Shown here: piece by piece, positions 1-7,774 of the stretch
Layout of the letters: each line of letters starts with the position of its first letter
Numbering within the stretch: position 1 is the first letter of the stretch
Origin: [Actinomadura] parvosata subsp. kistnae
Lineage (GTDB): Bacteria; Actinomycetota; Actinomycetes; Streptosporangiales; Streptosporangiaceae
Length of the DNA: 64,000 bases
Assembly (NCBI RefSeq): GCF_900323885.1
Contig: NZ_OOHJ01000023.1
Location: 434,001 to 498,000 of the forward strand
Direction of reading: 5' to 3'
Made by a program: the position numbers and the translations under genes
The notes under the pieces: model-generated
Seen by the model: the letters and a program-made list of their open reading frames with translations, nothing else
Databases searched by the model: none
What the model was told of the DNA's origin: nothing

Positions 1-927
1 CACGCGGCGGACGAGCTGGCGCACCGCCATGGCGCCCAGCCGGTCGGGTGCGCTCTCGATGTGCGAATAGGGCAGGGAGAAGGTCGCGGCGAACTCGGCC
101 GAGTAACGCCCGATGACCGACAGGTCCTCGGGCACCCGCAGCCCCCGCGCGTAGGTGACGGAGGGCAGCGCCGCCGCGGCCGCCTCGTTGTTGATCAGCA
201 GGCCGGTGGCCTCGGGATGGGCCTCCAGAAGCTGGTTGAGCAGCCGCCCCACCGCCGGCTGGCGGGACTCGCCGTAGACGGCGTGCAGGGTCACGCCGCG
301 CTGGCGGGCGCGTTCGAGCGCGGCGTCGCGCAGGCGCCACACGTACGCGCCGCCCCGCTCCACCACGTGCTCCGGCTGCGAGACCAGGATGAGCTCGCGG
401 TGGCCGAGCCGGTGCAGGTGGTCCACCATGACCCGGCCCGCCTCCTCGAAGTCGAGGTCGAACACGTCCAGCCCCGAGCAGTCGCCCGGCAGGCCCACCA
501 GCGCGCCCGGCTGCGGCGCGGCCCGCAGGATGGGCAGGCGGGCGTCCTGCTCGGCGATGTTCATCAGGACGACGCCGTCCACCATGCGCGAGTCGGTGAC
601 CCGGCGCAGCGCCCGCACCCCGTCGGCCTCCGTGACCAGCAGGGTGTCGTAGCCGAGGTCGCGGGCCGTGTTCGTGACGCCCAGGATGTACTGCATCATC
701 GCCGGCGCGAACTCGTCCTCGTGGAACTGGGCGAGCAGGCCGAGGACCTTCGTCTGGGCGGTGGCCAGGGCGCGGGCGCCCGCGTTCGGCGTGTACGCCA
801 GCGCCTCGGCCGCCGCCAGCACCCGCCGGCGGACCTCGTCCGAGATCGGCCGCTTGCCCGAGAGCGCGTACGACGCCGTGCTCCGGCTGACGCCGGCCTC
901 CCGGGCCACGTCCCCGATCGTCGCCAC
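1..927 (-). CDS. LacI/GalR-family transcriptional repressor (C-terminus cut by window edge)
   Basis: The minus strand encodes 309 residues of a LacI-type repressor; the end of the sensor domain lies outside the window. Residues 2-22 (ATIGDVAREAGVSRS then TASYAL) are the DNA-binding helix-turn-helix and lead into the hinge. From about residue 60 the protein matches the periplasmic-binding-like sugar sensor (GLLAQFHEDEF, DTLLVTEADG, DGVVLMNI, GLLINNEAAAAA). The GTG at 927 is chosen because GGAGG lies 5 nt upstream and family members begin this way; in-frame GTGs at 933 and 939 are alternatives. A perfect 20-bp palindrome lies just upstream of the start, so autorepression is likely. The effector is probably a sugar, but the target genes are not visible here. 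Confidence 0.93.
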   Translation of the reverse strand, partial: MATIGDVAREAGVSRSTASYALSGKRPISDEVRRRVLAAAEALAYTPNAGARALATAQTKVLGLLAQFHEDEFAPAMMQYILGVTNTARDLGYDTLLVTEADGVRALRRVTDSRMVDGVVLMNIAEQDARLPILRAAPQPGALVGLPGDCSGLDVFDLDFEEAGRVMVDHLHRLGHRELILVSQPEHVVERGGAYVWRLRDAALERARQRGVTLHAVYGESRQPAVGRLLNQLLEAHPEATGLLINNEAAAAALPSVTYARGLRVPEDLSVIGRYSAEFAATFSLPYSHIESAPDRLGAMAVRQLVRRV

Positions 928-943
928 TTCCACCTCCACTCGT

Positions 944-963
944 TCGTCGAACCGGTTCGACGA
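944..963. promoter_or_regulatory. LacI-family operator O1 (20-bp palindrome)
   Basis: A perfect 20-bp palindrome centred on AACCGGTT, with the central CpG typical of LacI/GalR operators. It sits 17 nt upstream of the GTG of the LacI-type gene, where binding would block its transcription. Confidence 0.8.
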
Positions 964-1252
964 TCTGCCGCTCAAACTCCTTCACCGTTGGCCGGGTCGT
1001 GTGCTCGGTGGCTTGTCGGGCAGGCTTCCGCTGGCACGTGGCCCGGGATCTCACGGGCCGGCCGCCGTCGCTGTTAGCGAACCGGTTCAACGAATGACCT
1101 AGACAATCCCGCCAACGGCGGTGACGGTCAAGGCGGCACGTCCCGGCTGATGCCGAATCGTGACCTGCCGCCACCCGCGCCCCCGGCCCGCCCGGGGCGC
1201 GGGGTCGCTGTGCGACGGGGGCTCGATCGGGTGATGGGGCCGTTGTGCCATC
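964..1252. other. Intergenic stretch between lacI-like gene and ankyrin gene
   Basis: No gene seen. It holds the auxiliary operator at 1079-1088, and its right part merges into the decayed, repeat-duplicated 3' end of the ankyrin gene. Confidence 0.6.
1079..1088. promoter_or_regulatory. Second LacI-type operator half-match (GAACCGGTTC)
   Basis: The same 10-bp core GAACCGGTTC recurs 130 bp centre to centre from the first palindrome. The flanks do not extend the symmetry, so it may be a weaker auxiliary site used for looping. There is no forward gene just downstream, so it probably serves the LacI gene itself. Confidence 0.55.
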
Positions 1253-1357
1253 GGGAGCCGATCAGCTCGCGGAGCCGCCGTGTGCTCGGGAGCCGATCAG
1301 TTCGCGGAGCCGCCGTGTGCTCGGGCGTCGAGCAGGTCGCGGAGCCGCTGCGCCACC
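1253..1357 (-). repeat. 35-bp tandem repeat x3 at the 3' end of the ankyrin gene
   Basis: Units start at about 1253, 1288 and 1323. Read on the minus strand each would encode a tail of the type LRELIGSRAHGGSA. Because 35 is not a multiple of three, the copies fall in different frames; only the copy nearest the gene is translated as its C-terminus (LRDLLDARAHGGSAN). The downstream copies are duplicated, untranslated ends. Confidence 0.8.
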
Positions 1358-2862
1358 GGGTCGTCCGGGCGGGCCGGGTAGGCGATGCCCAGCCAGCCGC
1401 TCGCGTCCAGCCGCAGCAGGTCGTCGCGTACGGACGGGTCGGCGCCGCGTTCCAGGAGCAGGCGGGCCACCCCGAGCCGGCCGCCGAGGATCGCCCAGTG
1501 CAGGCCGGTCCGACCGAGGTAGGGCGCGACGTCCGGACGCACGCCGCGATCGAGGAGCCACCGCACCACCTCGATCCGGCCGTGCTGGCACGCATGCACG
1601 AACGCCTCACCCACGATCTCCTCCGGATCGCCGGTCGGCGGCAGCCGCGAAGGGAAGCCCGCGCCGGTGTCGGCGAGGTCGGGGCGCGCCGTCGCGGCGC
1701 CCGGGAGCAGGCCGCCGTCCACACCGAAACAGCCCCGCACCAGGTCCAGCCGCCCGCAGGCGGCATACGTCCACAAGGCGCCAGGGACGATCGCGCGCTC
1801 GGCGAGCAGATCGACCACCTCCGTGTGACCGTGGTAGACGGCGTGCTCCAGCGGAGTGGCGCCCCACTTCCGCACACCGGCGTCGGCGCCCGCGTCGAGC
1901 AGCAGCCGCACGCAGGCGACCCGCCCGGAGCGTGCCGCCTGCACGAGCGGAAGATCCAGGTCGGTGGCCTTACCCAGCAGGACCTCGGCGGCGGCACGCG
2001 GCACACCCAGCTCCTTCCCGAGCCGGACACCCGGGAACGGCTCGGGTCCCGCGAGCATCTGCAGCAGGACGTCGGCCTGCCCGGCCGTCAGCGCGGCGAG
2101 CCGCCCGACGTCACCTGCCAGCAACGCCTCCACCTCCCGCCGCAACCGCCGCCGCGCCTCCCGCCGCTCGCCCAGCTCGCGCCGCGACTTCTCGGTGTAC
2201 GACACGAGCTCCTGCCACGTCGGGAACCCCAGCTCCCGCGCGATGACCAGCCGCGCGTCCCGAAGCCCGGCGCCCACGCCGGAAGCCTGGCCGGCGGTCG
2301 TGCCGGTGTCCGAGGAGACGGTGGCGGCGGTCGCGCCGGCGTGCCCCGGCAGGGCGCCGGGAGGCGTGTCGGCGTGCCGGGGGACGTAGGCACGCAACCG
2401 CCGCAGCGCGCCCGGATCGCCGCGGCGCAACTCGGCGAGCAGGGTGGCGGCCATGGAGTCGTAGATGCCGGGCCTGACGCCCATGAGGCGGGAGACCGGC
2501 CGATCAGCGGCGCCGCCATGACCTTCGACGTGGGCGCGGAACTCTGCCCAGGTGCGGAACCCGTGCTCCTGCGCGAGCACGAACTGAGCGTCGCTGAGCA
2601 GGAACCGCCCGGCGGCCCGGTCGCCGAGCACGTCGACCGCCCTGGCCACGGCGGCCGGATCACCCGCCGCGTAGGCCCGCCGCAGCTGCTTGGCCTGCTT
2701 GCGGTAGTACTCCAGGCTGGGCCAGGCCGGCAACTCGAAGTGGCGCCCGAAGTGGTGCTCGGGACGCTGCTCGAAGCGGTGCTCCGGATGGCGATCGGAG
2801 TGGTGCTCGGGCTGGCGCTCGGAGTGGTGCTCCGGATCGCGTTCGGGATGGCGTTCGGGCAT
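1297..2862 (-). CDS. Ankyrin-repeat protein with His/Glu/Pro-rich N-terminal repeat
   Basis: A 521-residue cytosolic protein, probably a protein-protein interaction scaffold. Residues 1-45 are an unusual low-complexity run of PEHH/PEHR units in an 8-residue period, encoded by a 24-bp DNA repeat. A helical region follows (LEYYRKQAKQLRRAYAAGD; FLLSDAQFVLAQEHGFRTW), a pattern seen in actinobacterial ankyrin proteins. From about residue 305 to the end there are ankyrin units (VQAARSGRVACVRLLLDAGA, GATPLEHAVYHGHTEVVDLL, GRTGLHWAILGGRLGVARLL). ATG 2862 is supported by GAAGGAGG just upstream; the frame stays open further upstream, but that extension lacks a ribosome site. The C-terminal coding end is tandemly duplicated downstream. 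No partner is evident; the role is unknown. Confidence 0.85.
   Translation of the reverse strand: MPERHPERDPEHHSERQPEHHSDRHPEHRFEQRPEHHFGRHFELPAWPSLEYYRKQAKQLRRAYAAGDPAAVARAVDVLGDRAAGRFLLSDAQFVLAQEHGFRTWAEFRAHVEGHGGAADRPVSRLMGVRPGIYDSMAATLLAELRRGDPGALRRLRAYVPRHADTPPGALPGHAGATAATVSSDTGTTAGQASGVGAGLRDARLVIARELGFPTWQELVSYTEKSRRELGERREARRRLRREVEALLAGDVGRLAALTAGQADVLLQMLAGPEPFPGVRLGKELGVPRAAAEVLLGKATDLDLPLVQAARSGRVACVRLLLDAGADAGVRKWGATPLEHAVYHGHTEVVDLLAERAIVPGALWTYAACGRLDLVRGCFGVDGGLLPGAATARPDLADTGAGFPSRLPPTGDPEEIVGEAFVHACQHGRIEVVRWLLDRGVRPDVAPYLGRTGLHWAILGGRLGVARLLLERGADPSVRDDLLRLDASGWLGIAYPARPDDPVAQRLRDLLDARAHGGSAN
2745..2858 (-). repeat. 24-bp coding tandem repeat (His-rich N-terminus of ankyrin protein)
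   Basis: Degenerate 24-bp units reading roughly GTGGTGCTC-GGATGGCG on the plus strand encode repeated PEHHS-R octapeptides. The unit is a multiple of three, so copy-number change would keep the frame. Confidence 0.75.
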
Positions 2863-3048
2863 CGCGACCTCCTTCGTCGCCGAGGTCCGCTCGCCCGGCC
2901 GGAAAGAGGTGGCTCTCGCCCTGTACGGTGACGCGCTGATCGAGGTGGGAAGATCCCTGCCCGCGGACTGGCAGCGCCCTCGCACGCTCCCTCCAGAGTA
3001 GTGACGGGCTGCGCGCGCGGGCAACCGCCGCCCGTTGCGCTGAGGGGG

Positions 3049-3417
3049 TCAGGACGCGGCGGCCTCGCCTCCGATGGAGGCGGCGGCCTCGCCGCCGATG
3101 CCCATCTCGTTGCCGTCGGCGTCATGGAAGACCCATTTGCAGACGCCGCCGTGCCGCTCCACGTCCACGGGCCGCAGCCCGCGTTCGGCGATCCGGTCCA
3201 CCTCTGAGGCGGGGTCGTCCACCCAGATCATGCCCACCCCGCCTCCGGCGCGGGCGGCGTCCTCGATGACGTACACGTACCGGTCGTCGGCGAGCTGCCA
3301 CACCGCTTCGGCGTCGTGCGGCCAGAACGACGGCTCCCTGCCGAACAGCTTCGTGTACCACTCGACCGCGCTCTTGCAGTCGCGGACGGGGATGCCCGCG
3401 AAGATGCCCACTGCCAT
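3049..3417 (-). CDS. VOC-superfamily (glyoxalase/bleomycin-resistance fold) protein
   Basis: A 122-residue single-domain vicinal-oxygen-chelate protein. It opens with FAGIPVRDCKSAVEWYTKLFG, the typical first beta-alpha-beta unit, and has WVDDPASEVDRIAERG and WVFHDADGNEMGIGG as the second half, ending in the usual D-P-(D/N)-G-N-like turn. Members may be dioxygenases, isomerases or binding proteins; nothing here fixes the substrate. ATG 3417 has GAGGAG upstream and the family length fits this start rather than the longer open frame. The C-terminus carries a duplicated GGEAAASI octapeptide from a 24-bp DNA repeat, beyond the normal fold. It diverges from a decayed flavin reductase. Confidence 0.85.
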   Translation of the reverse strand: MAVGIFAGIPVRDCKSAVEWYTKLFGREPSFWPHDAEAVWQLADDRYVYVIEDAARAGGGVGMIWVDDPASEVDRIAERGLRPVDVERHGGVCKWVFHDADGNEMGIGGEAAASIGGEAAAS

Positions 3418-3520
3418 GGCCGATCTCCTCTCCGCCGGAGCTCGTGCAAGCCCGGCTCGCCGAAGAGGAGACTCCGCGCGTCCACGGAACTCATCGGTGC
3501 CGGACGGGCCGCCGCGCCGT

Positions 3521-3778
3521 ATGGTGACGCCCGAGCACCACCATTCCACGTCGGGCGTGCTGAAGAACGCGATCGACTACCTGTTCGCCGAATGGAACCA
3601 CAAGGCGTTCGGCATTGTGTCGTACGTGCGGACGAACGTGGCGCTGTCCCTGTTCACCGACTTCCAGGACTTCAGCGAGCTGGCCGCCGGCGACCGGCAG
3701 GCGGCGACCCTGGCGACGATGCTCGACGAGGTCGTGGCCTGGAGCCGCGCCCTGGCCCCGCTGCGCCAGGCGGCCTGA
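3521..3778 (+). pseudogene. Remnant of NADPH-dependent FMN reductase
   Basis: An 86-codon open segment matches only the C-terminal half of SsuE/ArsH-type NAD(P)H:FMN reductases: VTPEHHHSTSGVLKNAIDYL is the conserved TPEYNHS-like flavin loop, and VALSLFTDFQDF with MLDEVVAWSRAL matches the family end. The N-terminal GSTR flavin-phosphate motif is absent. The stretch FGIVSY-VRTNVALSLF appears to lack about 20 residues of the usual SYGGASGGLRA segment, so there is also an internal deletion. A working enzyme is unlikely. Confidence 0.75.
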
Positions 3779-3945
3779 CCTCCATGGGCGAAACGGGGTC
3801 GTCAAAGCCGTCGACCACATGGGCTACCACGACCTGGAGGAGAGCGCCCGCCCGGCGCTACGCGCGCCATGCTGGACCGCTTCCCCGAGTCGCGGCGCGG
3901 CCGGGACTTGCTCGGCGCGCGGGGCGGGAAGGTGCGCGGCGGCGG
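3779..3945. other. Gene-free stretch after FMN reductase remnant
   Basis: No supported gene. A short in-frame run could read HMGYHDLEESARPALR and may be debris of another decayed gene, but I cannot place its family. Confidence 0.4.
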
Positions 3946-4428
3946 TCAGGCCGTTTCGTAGGGAGTGCCGGTGGTGAGGATGCTCACCTCGCTCGCGGGC
4001 ACCTCGCGGCCGTCCTCGTCGAGGAATCCCACGTGGACGGGACGGTCACCGTCGCTGGTCCGGCGCACCGCCGAAGGGCCGGAGGGGCGGGGAAGGTGGT
4101 GGTCGCCCCACTGCTGGAGCGCGGCCAGCACCAGCCGCAGGTCCCGCCCGGACTCCGTCAGGTGGTAGCTCTGCCGCGGCCTGCTGCCCGGCTCGCGGTA
4201 GGTCCGCGTATCCAGGACGCCGGCCGCGACCAGCAGTTTCAGGCGGGCGCTGAGCAGGTTGGAGGCGATGCCGAGAGAGGTCTGGATCTCGGCGAACCGG
4301 TGCCGGCCCGCGAAGATCTCGCGCAGCACGAGGAAGGTCCAGTGGTCGCCGAGGATCTGCAGGCTGCGCTCGATGGAGCAGGCCGGCTCGTCGTCCAGGG
4401 GCCCGGACCACTGCCGTCTGACCGCCAC
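3946..4428 (-). CDS. HxlR-family winged-helix transcriptional regulator
   Basis: A 160-residue DNA-binding regulator. CSIERSLQILGDHWTFLVLR is the HxlR hallmark (cysteine followed by GDKW-like motif), then FAEIQTSLGIASNLLSARL is the recognition helix region and YHLTESGRDLRLVLAAL the wing and dimer helix. The tail after residue 115 is an extension seen in some actinobacterial members. GTG 4428 has GGAGGAGG upstream. It is divergent from the short-chain dehydrogenase at 4563 across a 134-bp AT-rich gap, the usual arrangement in which an HxlR protein senses a reactive small molecule and controls the adjacent oxidoreductase. Confidence 0.9.
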   Translation of the reverse strand: MAVRRQWSGPLDDEPACSIERSLQILGDHWTFLVLREIFAGRHRFAEIQTSLGIASNLLSARLKLLVAAGVLDTRTYREPGSRPRQSYHLTESGRDLRLVLAALQQWGDHHLPRPSGPSAVRRTSDGDRPVHVGFLDEDGREVPASEVSILTTGTPYETA

Positions 4429-4562
4429 TCCCCACCTCCTCCGATACGGGGCATCCCGCGATGCCGCCGACAGTCAAGCTTACCTCTTGGCTTTTCTTTT
4501 GCTACTCAGGTGTGCCATGCTGGCTTGTAGATTTAAAGACAGCATATAGCCGAGGAGAAGAC
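4429..4562. promoter_or_regulatory. Divergent promoter region, HxlR / SDR
   Basis: One of the few AT-rich patches in the window (4478-4550). It contains an imperfect dyad CTTGTAGATTTAAAG at 4525-4539 and a TAGATT hexamer at 4528-4533, suitable as operator and -10 for the dehydrogenase. The SDR start has a clear GAGGAGAAG ribosome site, so this transcript has a leader. Confidence 0.55.
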
Positions 4563-5261
4563 ATGGACATCAAGGGATCGATCGCCCTCGTCACCGGGGC
4601 CAACCGTGGCATCGGACGCGCGTTCGCCCGCGCCCTGATCGAGCACGGCGCCAAGAAGGTCTACGCCGCCGTCCGCGACCCGGCCGCCGTCACAGACCCC
4701 GACGTCGTTCCCCTGCGTCTGGACGTCACCGACGAGCAGAGCATCACCGCGGCCGCGGCCCTCGCCGGCGACGTCACCATCGTCATCAACAACGCCGGAG
4801 TCGGCGGCGCCGGCACGAAACTGCTGGAGGGCGCGTTCGACGGCGCCCGCCACGCCATGGACGTCAACTACTTCGGCACCTGGGCGGTCGCCCGCGCCTT
4901 CGCCCCCATCCTGGCCCGCAACGGCGGGGGAGCCCTGGTCAACATGCTGTCGCTGGCGTCCTGGTCCAGCCGGCCCGAGTTCCCCGGGTACGCGGCGTCC
5001 AAGGCCGCCCAGTGGTCCCTGACGGACGCCCTGCGCAAGGGGCTGCACGGGCAGGGGACGCTGGTGGTCGGGGTGCACGCGGGCTTCGTCGAGACCGACC
5101 TCAGCGCCTGGACGGACGCGCCGAAGATCAGCGCCGACACGGTGGCCGAGCTGACCATGGACGCGCTGCTCCACGACCGGCCCGAGGTCCTGGCCGACGA
5201 GCAGAGCCGCACGGTCAAAGCGGCCCTGTCCCAGCCGGTCGGCACCCCATCCGGCCTCTGA
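4563..5261 (+). CDS. Short-chain dehydrogenase/reductase (SDR)
   Basis: A 232-residue classical SDR. TGANRGIG (residues 11-18) is the NAD(P) loop, LDVT near 59 the adenine-binding turn, NNAG at 76-79 and Y-x-x-x-K at about 143-147 (YAASK) the catalytic pair. After the active site the sequence gives HAGFVETDLSAW. Substrate is not predictable. ATG 4563 follows GAGGAGAAG. Divergent from the HxlR regulator, which probably controls it. Confidence 0.93.
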   Translation: MDIKGSIALVTGANRGIGRAFARALIEHGAKKVYAAVRDPAAVTDPDVVPLRLDVTDEQSITAAAALAGDVTIVINNAGVGGAGTKLLEGAFDGARHAMDVNYFGTWAVARAFAPILARNGGGALVNMLSLASWSSRPEFPGYAASKAAQWSLTDALRKGLHGQGTLVVGVHAGFVETDLSAWTDAPKISADTVAELTMDALLHDRPEVLADEQSRTVKAALSQPVGTPSGL

Positions 5262-5359
5262 ACGGCCGGGCTCCGTCGGGCCGCGAGCCGTTCGTCCCCG
5301 CACCCCGGAAAAGTGCGGAGAGCGAGCTTCTCAGGCCCGGCACCACCGCACCCGCGCGG

Positions 5360-5887
5360 TCAAGGCCGCGGCCCGGCCTCTTCCGGCTCGTTCCCGACCG
5401 CGCCTGACCCGCCGCCGCCAGGGGCGACGGTCTCGCCCAGGTGCTCGGCCACCCGCTCCAGGCCGTCCTTGACGAGCTGCCCGTACGCGTCGTCGGCCAG
5501 CGCGCCGATCCCGGCTCTGGCGTGCTGGAAGTGCTCACGGGCCCGCTCGAGATCGCCCAGCTTGCGATAGCACTCACTCAGGTTCAGGTGCAGCGACGGA
5601 TACAGGCCCGCCACCGAGAGCGGCACCCCGGCCCGCGCCACCTGCTCGTCGGTGACCCGCCCGGCGGCGGACAGCGCCCGCAGGTCCCACTCCAGTTCCT
5701 GACGCACGTCATCCTGGACGTCGGCCATCGAGTGGGCGAGCACGCAGACGTGCAGGGGATCGCCCTGCTCGCCACCGATGTCGTCCCAGATCTGCTGGAA
5801 CAGCTCGCGGGCGGCGTCGGGCCGGCCCTGGTGGTGATGTAACTCCACGCCCTGGCCGATGCGGGTCAGTGTGGGATCGGCGGTCAT
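5360..5887 (-). CDS. Tetratricopeptide-type helical protein
   Basis: A 175-residue protein, almost all alpha-helical. One clear TPR unit (LHLNLSECYRKLGDLERAREHF, about residues 100-122) is followed by a second degenerate one. The earlier part (ARELFQQIWDDIGGEQGD, HSMADVQDDVRQELEWDLRAL) is conserved in actinobacterial TPR proteins of unknown role. ATG 5887 has AAGGAG upstream. The Gly/Pro tail is probably disordered. It lies downstream of the FUSC exporter gene on the same strand (gap 32 bp) and may be co-transcribed. Function unknown; likely an interaction module. Confidence 0.75.
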   Translation of the reverse strand: MTADPTLTRIGQGVELHHHQGRPDAARELFQQIWDDIGGEQGDPLHVCVLAHSMADVQDDVRQELEWDLRALSAAGRVTDEQVARAGVPLSVAGLYPSLHLNLSECYRKLGDLERAREHFQHARAGIGALADDAYGQLVKDGLERVAEHLGETVAPGGGGSGAVGNEPEEAGPRP

Positions 5888-5919
5888 CCGCGGCTCCTTC
5901 ACCGTCGTGGTCACCGCGG

Positions 5920-7281
5920 TCAGCCTAGTTGCCCGCAGTGGATCATGCGTGCCTCGCTGATCGCGTCCGCGAGCCGGCGGGCGGAACCGAACCCGAGGCG
6001 TGCGCCCGCGCGGACCGTCGGCTCCAGGAGCGCGAGTTCCCGCTCCGCGTCGCGCAACCGCGCTCGCGCTGCCGCCGCCGGCGCGTCGTGCGGCGCCGCG
6101 GGTCTGGTGTTCGCCGCCGCTGACGTGGCGCGTGCCGACGGCATGCTGTGTGACGACGTCGCGGCCAGCTCGGCGGCGGCTGCTCGGAGGCGGCCGATGC
6201 GGGCGCGGACGGTGTCGGAGGTCCGTACGGGCAGGATCGCCCAGGCCGCGAGCACGCCGATGGCGCCCCCGGCGAGGATCCCGCCGAGGCGATGGAGCAG
6301 CAGGTCCGTGCCGGTCTGGCCGAAGTAGCCGTACAGGAAGGCCAGCGCGGCGGTGAGGCCGGCCGCCCAGAACGCGTGGCCCAGGTCGCGCAGGGCGGAG
6401 GCGACGGCGAGGACGGCGAAGACGGCGACGATGCCACGGCTGTCGCCGGGCCCGGCCCATCCGGTGGCCACGGTGGCGAGAACGGTGCCGGCCAGGGCGC
6501 CGAGGACGCGCTGGGTGCCCTTCCAGAGCACGTCTCCGCGGTTGCGGTTCCCGCTGTGGACCACGAGAACGGTCAGCACGGGCCACACGAGATGGTCGGG
6601 ATCAAGCCACTGCGCTACGGCGAAGCCGGCCAGGGTCGCCGCCCCGAGCTGAACGGCCATCCTCGTGCTCGCCGCCCTCCGCCACCCACCCGCCGTCGCG
6701 CCCCCTGCGGCCCCCCGGCCCTCGCCCGCGCGGGGCGTCGTGGCCCAGGCGGTGGCGACGGCGGTGGCGAGGAGCATCCAGGCCAGGAAGTCCCAGGTGC
6801 TGGCGAGCGGCAGCGGGTGGACCAGGATCGCCATGAACGGCAGCGCCGCCATCGTCCCCGCGGAGCGCCACCGCGTACCGAACCGGCGTGCCCAGACCGG
6901 GATGGCGACGCCGGCGGTGAAAGCGGCGGCGCCCAGGGCGCGGCGCCAGTCGGCGTGGTCGAGGAGCATCCCGCACCCGACCGCCGCAGCCGTCCCGGCG
7001 CCGAGGGCCGTCAGCGCCGTCGGCAGCTCGCCGGGCCGCAACCGGGCCAGGCCGCGCGGGAGGGCGAGCGCGAGCATGACGGCGAACACGACCGCGTCCA
7101 CCGGGACGGCCAGCCACGTGCGCAGGTGCATCATCGACCAGAAAGCGGGCAGTACCACCGCCATCGTTCCGGCGCCTGTTCGCGCGGCGGCCACCGCCAT
7201 CGTTCCGGCGCTTCTTCGCCCGGCGGCGATCGCCATCGTTGCGGCGCTTGTTCGTGTCGCGGCGCGCCAGGGGGACCGCAT
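5920..7281 (-). CDS. FUSC-family membrane protein (aromatic acid exporter type)
   Basis: A 453-residue integral membrane protein of the FUSC/AaeB class. There are two blocks of helices: about residues 40-180 (LAVPVDAVVFAVMLALALP, AAVGCGMLLDH) and 215-345, with the FUSC core WPVLTVLVVHSGNRNRGDV and the conserved GTVLATVATGW-type helices. The C-terminal cytosolic tail is helical. ATG 7281 has a strong GGAGG upstream. The first 40 residues are an oddity: three 12-residue units (TSAATMAIAAGR, SAGTMAVAAART, GAGTMAVV...) from a 36-bp DNA repeat; any of the internal ATGs could also start translation. Divergent from a MarR regulator, the common setting for exporters of phenolic or antibiotic-like compounds. 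Confidence 0.85.
   Translation of the reverse strand: MRSPWRAATRTSAATMAIAAGRRSAGTMAVAAARTGAGTMAVVLPAFWSMMHLRTWLAVPVDAVVFAVMLALALPRGLARLRPGELPTALTALGAGTAAAVGCGMLLDHADWRRALGAAAFTAGVAIPVWARRFGTRWRSAGTMAALPFMAILVHPLPLASTWDFLAWMLLATAVATAWATTPRAGEGRGAAGGATAGGWRRAASTRMAVQLGAATLAGFAVAQWLDPDHLVWPVLTVLVVHSGNRNRGDVLWKGTQRVLGALAGTVLATVATGWAGPGDSRGIVAVFAVLAVASALRDLGHAFWAAGLTAALAFLYGYFGQTGTDLLLHRLGGILAGGAIGVLAAWAILPVRTSDTVRARIGRLRAAAAELAATSSHSMPSARATSAAANTRPAAPHDAPAAAARARLRDAERELALLEPTVRAGARLGFGSARRLADAISEARMIHCGQLG
7157..7264 (-). repeat. 36-bp tandem repeat x3 in 5' end of FUSC gene
   Basis: Units begin at 7157, 7193 and 7229, each starting A(C/T)CGCCATCGTT. Each encodes 12 residues containing an ATG, so copy-number change alters the N-terminus without breaking the frame. 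Confidence 0.85.
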
Positions 7282-7307
7282 CCTCCACCACCTCCCGCCC
7301 TCACCCG

Positions 7308-7333
7308 ATTTAGTAAGTGATAGCGTAATAAAT
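7308..7333 (+). promoter_or_regulatory. MarR operator overlapping leaderless promoter
   Basis: ATTTAGTA (7308-7315) and TAATAAAT (7326-7333) form an inverted repeat matching 7 of 8, with a 10-bp spacer. It overlaps a TAGCGT -10 hexamer at 7321-7326, 7 nt before the GTG of the MarR gene. This fits autorepression and joint control of the divergent exporter. Confidence 0.65.
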
Positions 7334-7774
7334 GTGGATGAGGAAACCTACCGGGAGGCGATGGCGCCGCGACTGCGGGCCGCGGTATTGCGGCTCGCGC
7401 GGCGTCTGCGGGTCGATCGGGAGCAGTCGGCGCTGAGCAACAACAAGATCGCGGTGCTCAGCCATCTCGCCCGCGAGGGGGAGAGCACCCCGTCCCGCAT
7501 CAGCCGGGACGAGCGGCAACATCCGCAGTCGCTCACCCGCGTGTTCGCCGAGCTGGCCGCCGACGGCCTGATCGAGCGCGTCGTGGACCCGGACGACGGC
7601 CGCCGCAGCAGGCTGAGGCTCACGCCGGCCGGCAGGAAGGCGTTCGAGGAGGACATGGCCCTGCGCGACCGCTGGCTCACCGCCGCGCTCGACGGCTTCA
7701 CCCCGGACGAGCTGCGCCTCCTCGACGACGCCGCCCGGCTTCTCGACCGGATCGGAGCCCCTCGTGAGTCCTGA
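7334..7774 (+). CDS. MarR-family transcriptional regulator
   Basis: A 146-residue winged-helix regulator. LSNNKIAVLSHLAREGESTPSRISRDERQHPQSLTRVFAELAADGLIERVVDPDDGRRSRLRLT (residues about 35-98) contains the recognition helix and the D-x-R wing motif typical of MarR. GTG 7334 is chosen because a TAGCGT hexamer lies 7 nt upstream and no ribosome site is visible, implying a leaderless mRNA; ATG 7361 is an alternative. It overlaps the next gene by 11 bp and faces the FUSC exporter, so it probably represses both sides. Confidence 0.88.
   Translation: MDEETYREAMAPRLRAAVLRLARRLRVDREQSALSNNKIAVLSHLAREGESTPSRISRDERQHPQSLTRVFAELAADGLIERVVDPDDGRRSRLRLTPAGRKAFEEDMALRDRWLTAALDGFTPDELRLLDDAARLLDRIGAPRES

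Noticed and set aside
1150-2931. A 593-residue plus-strand open frame opposite the ankyrin gene
   Set aside because: The minus strand gives clean ankyrin repeats; the plus frame is low-complexity Arg/Gly/Pro.
3074-3778. A 234-residue protein extending the FMN reductase frame upstream
   Set aside because: The upstream part is antisense to the VOC gene and has no flavin-binding N-terminus; only the C-terminal remnant is real.
7157-7264. Possible CRISPR-like array (36-bp units)
   Set aside because: Units are contiguous with no spacers and are in-frame coding repeats.
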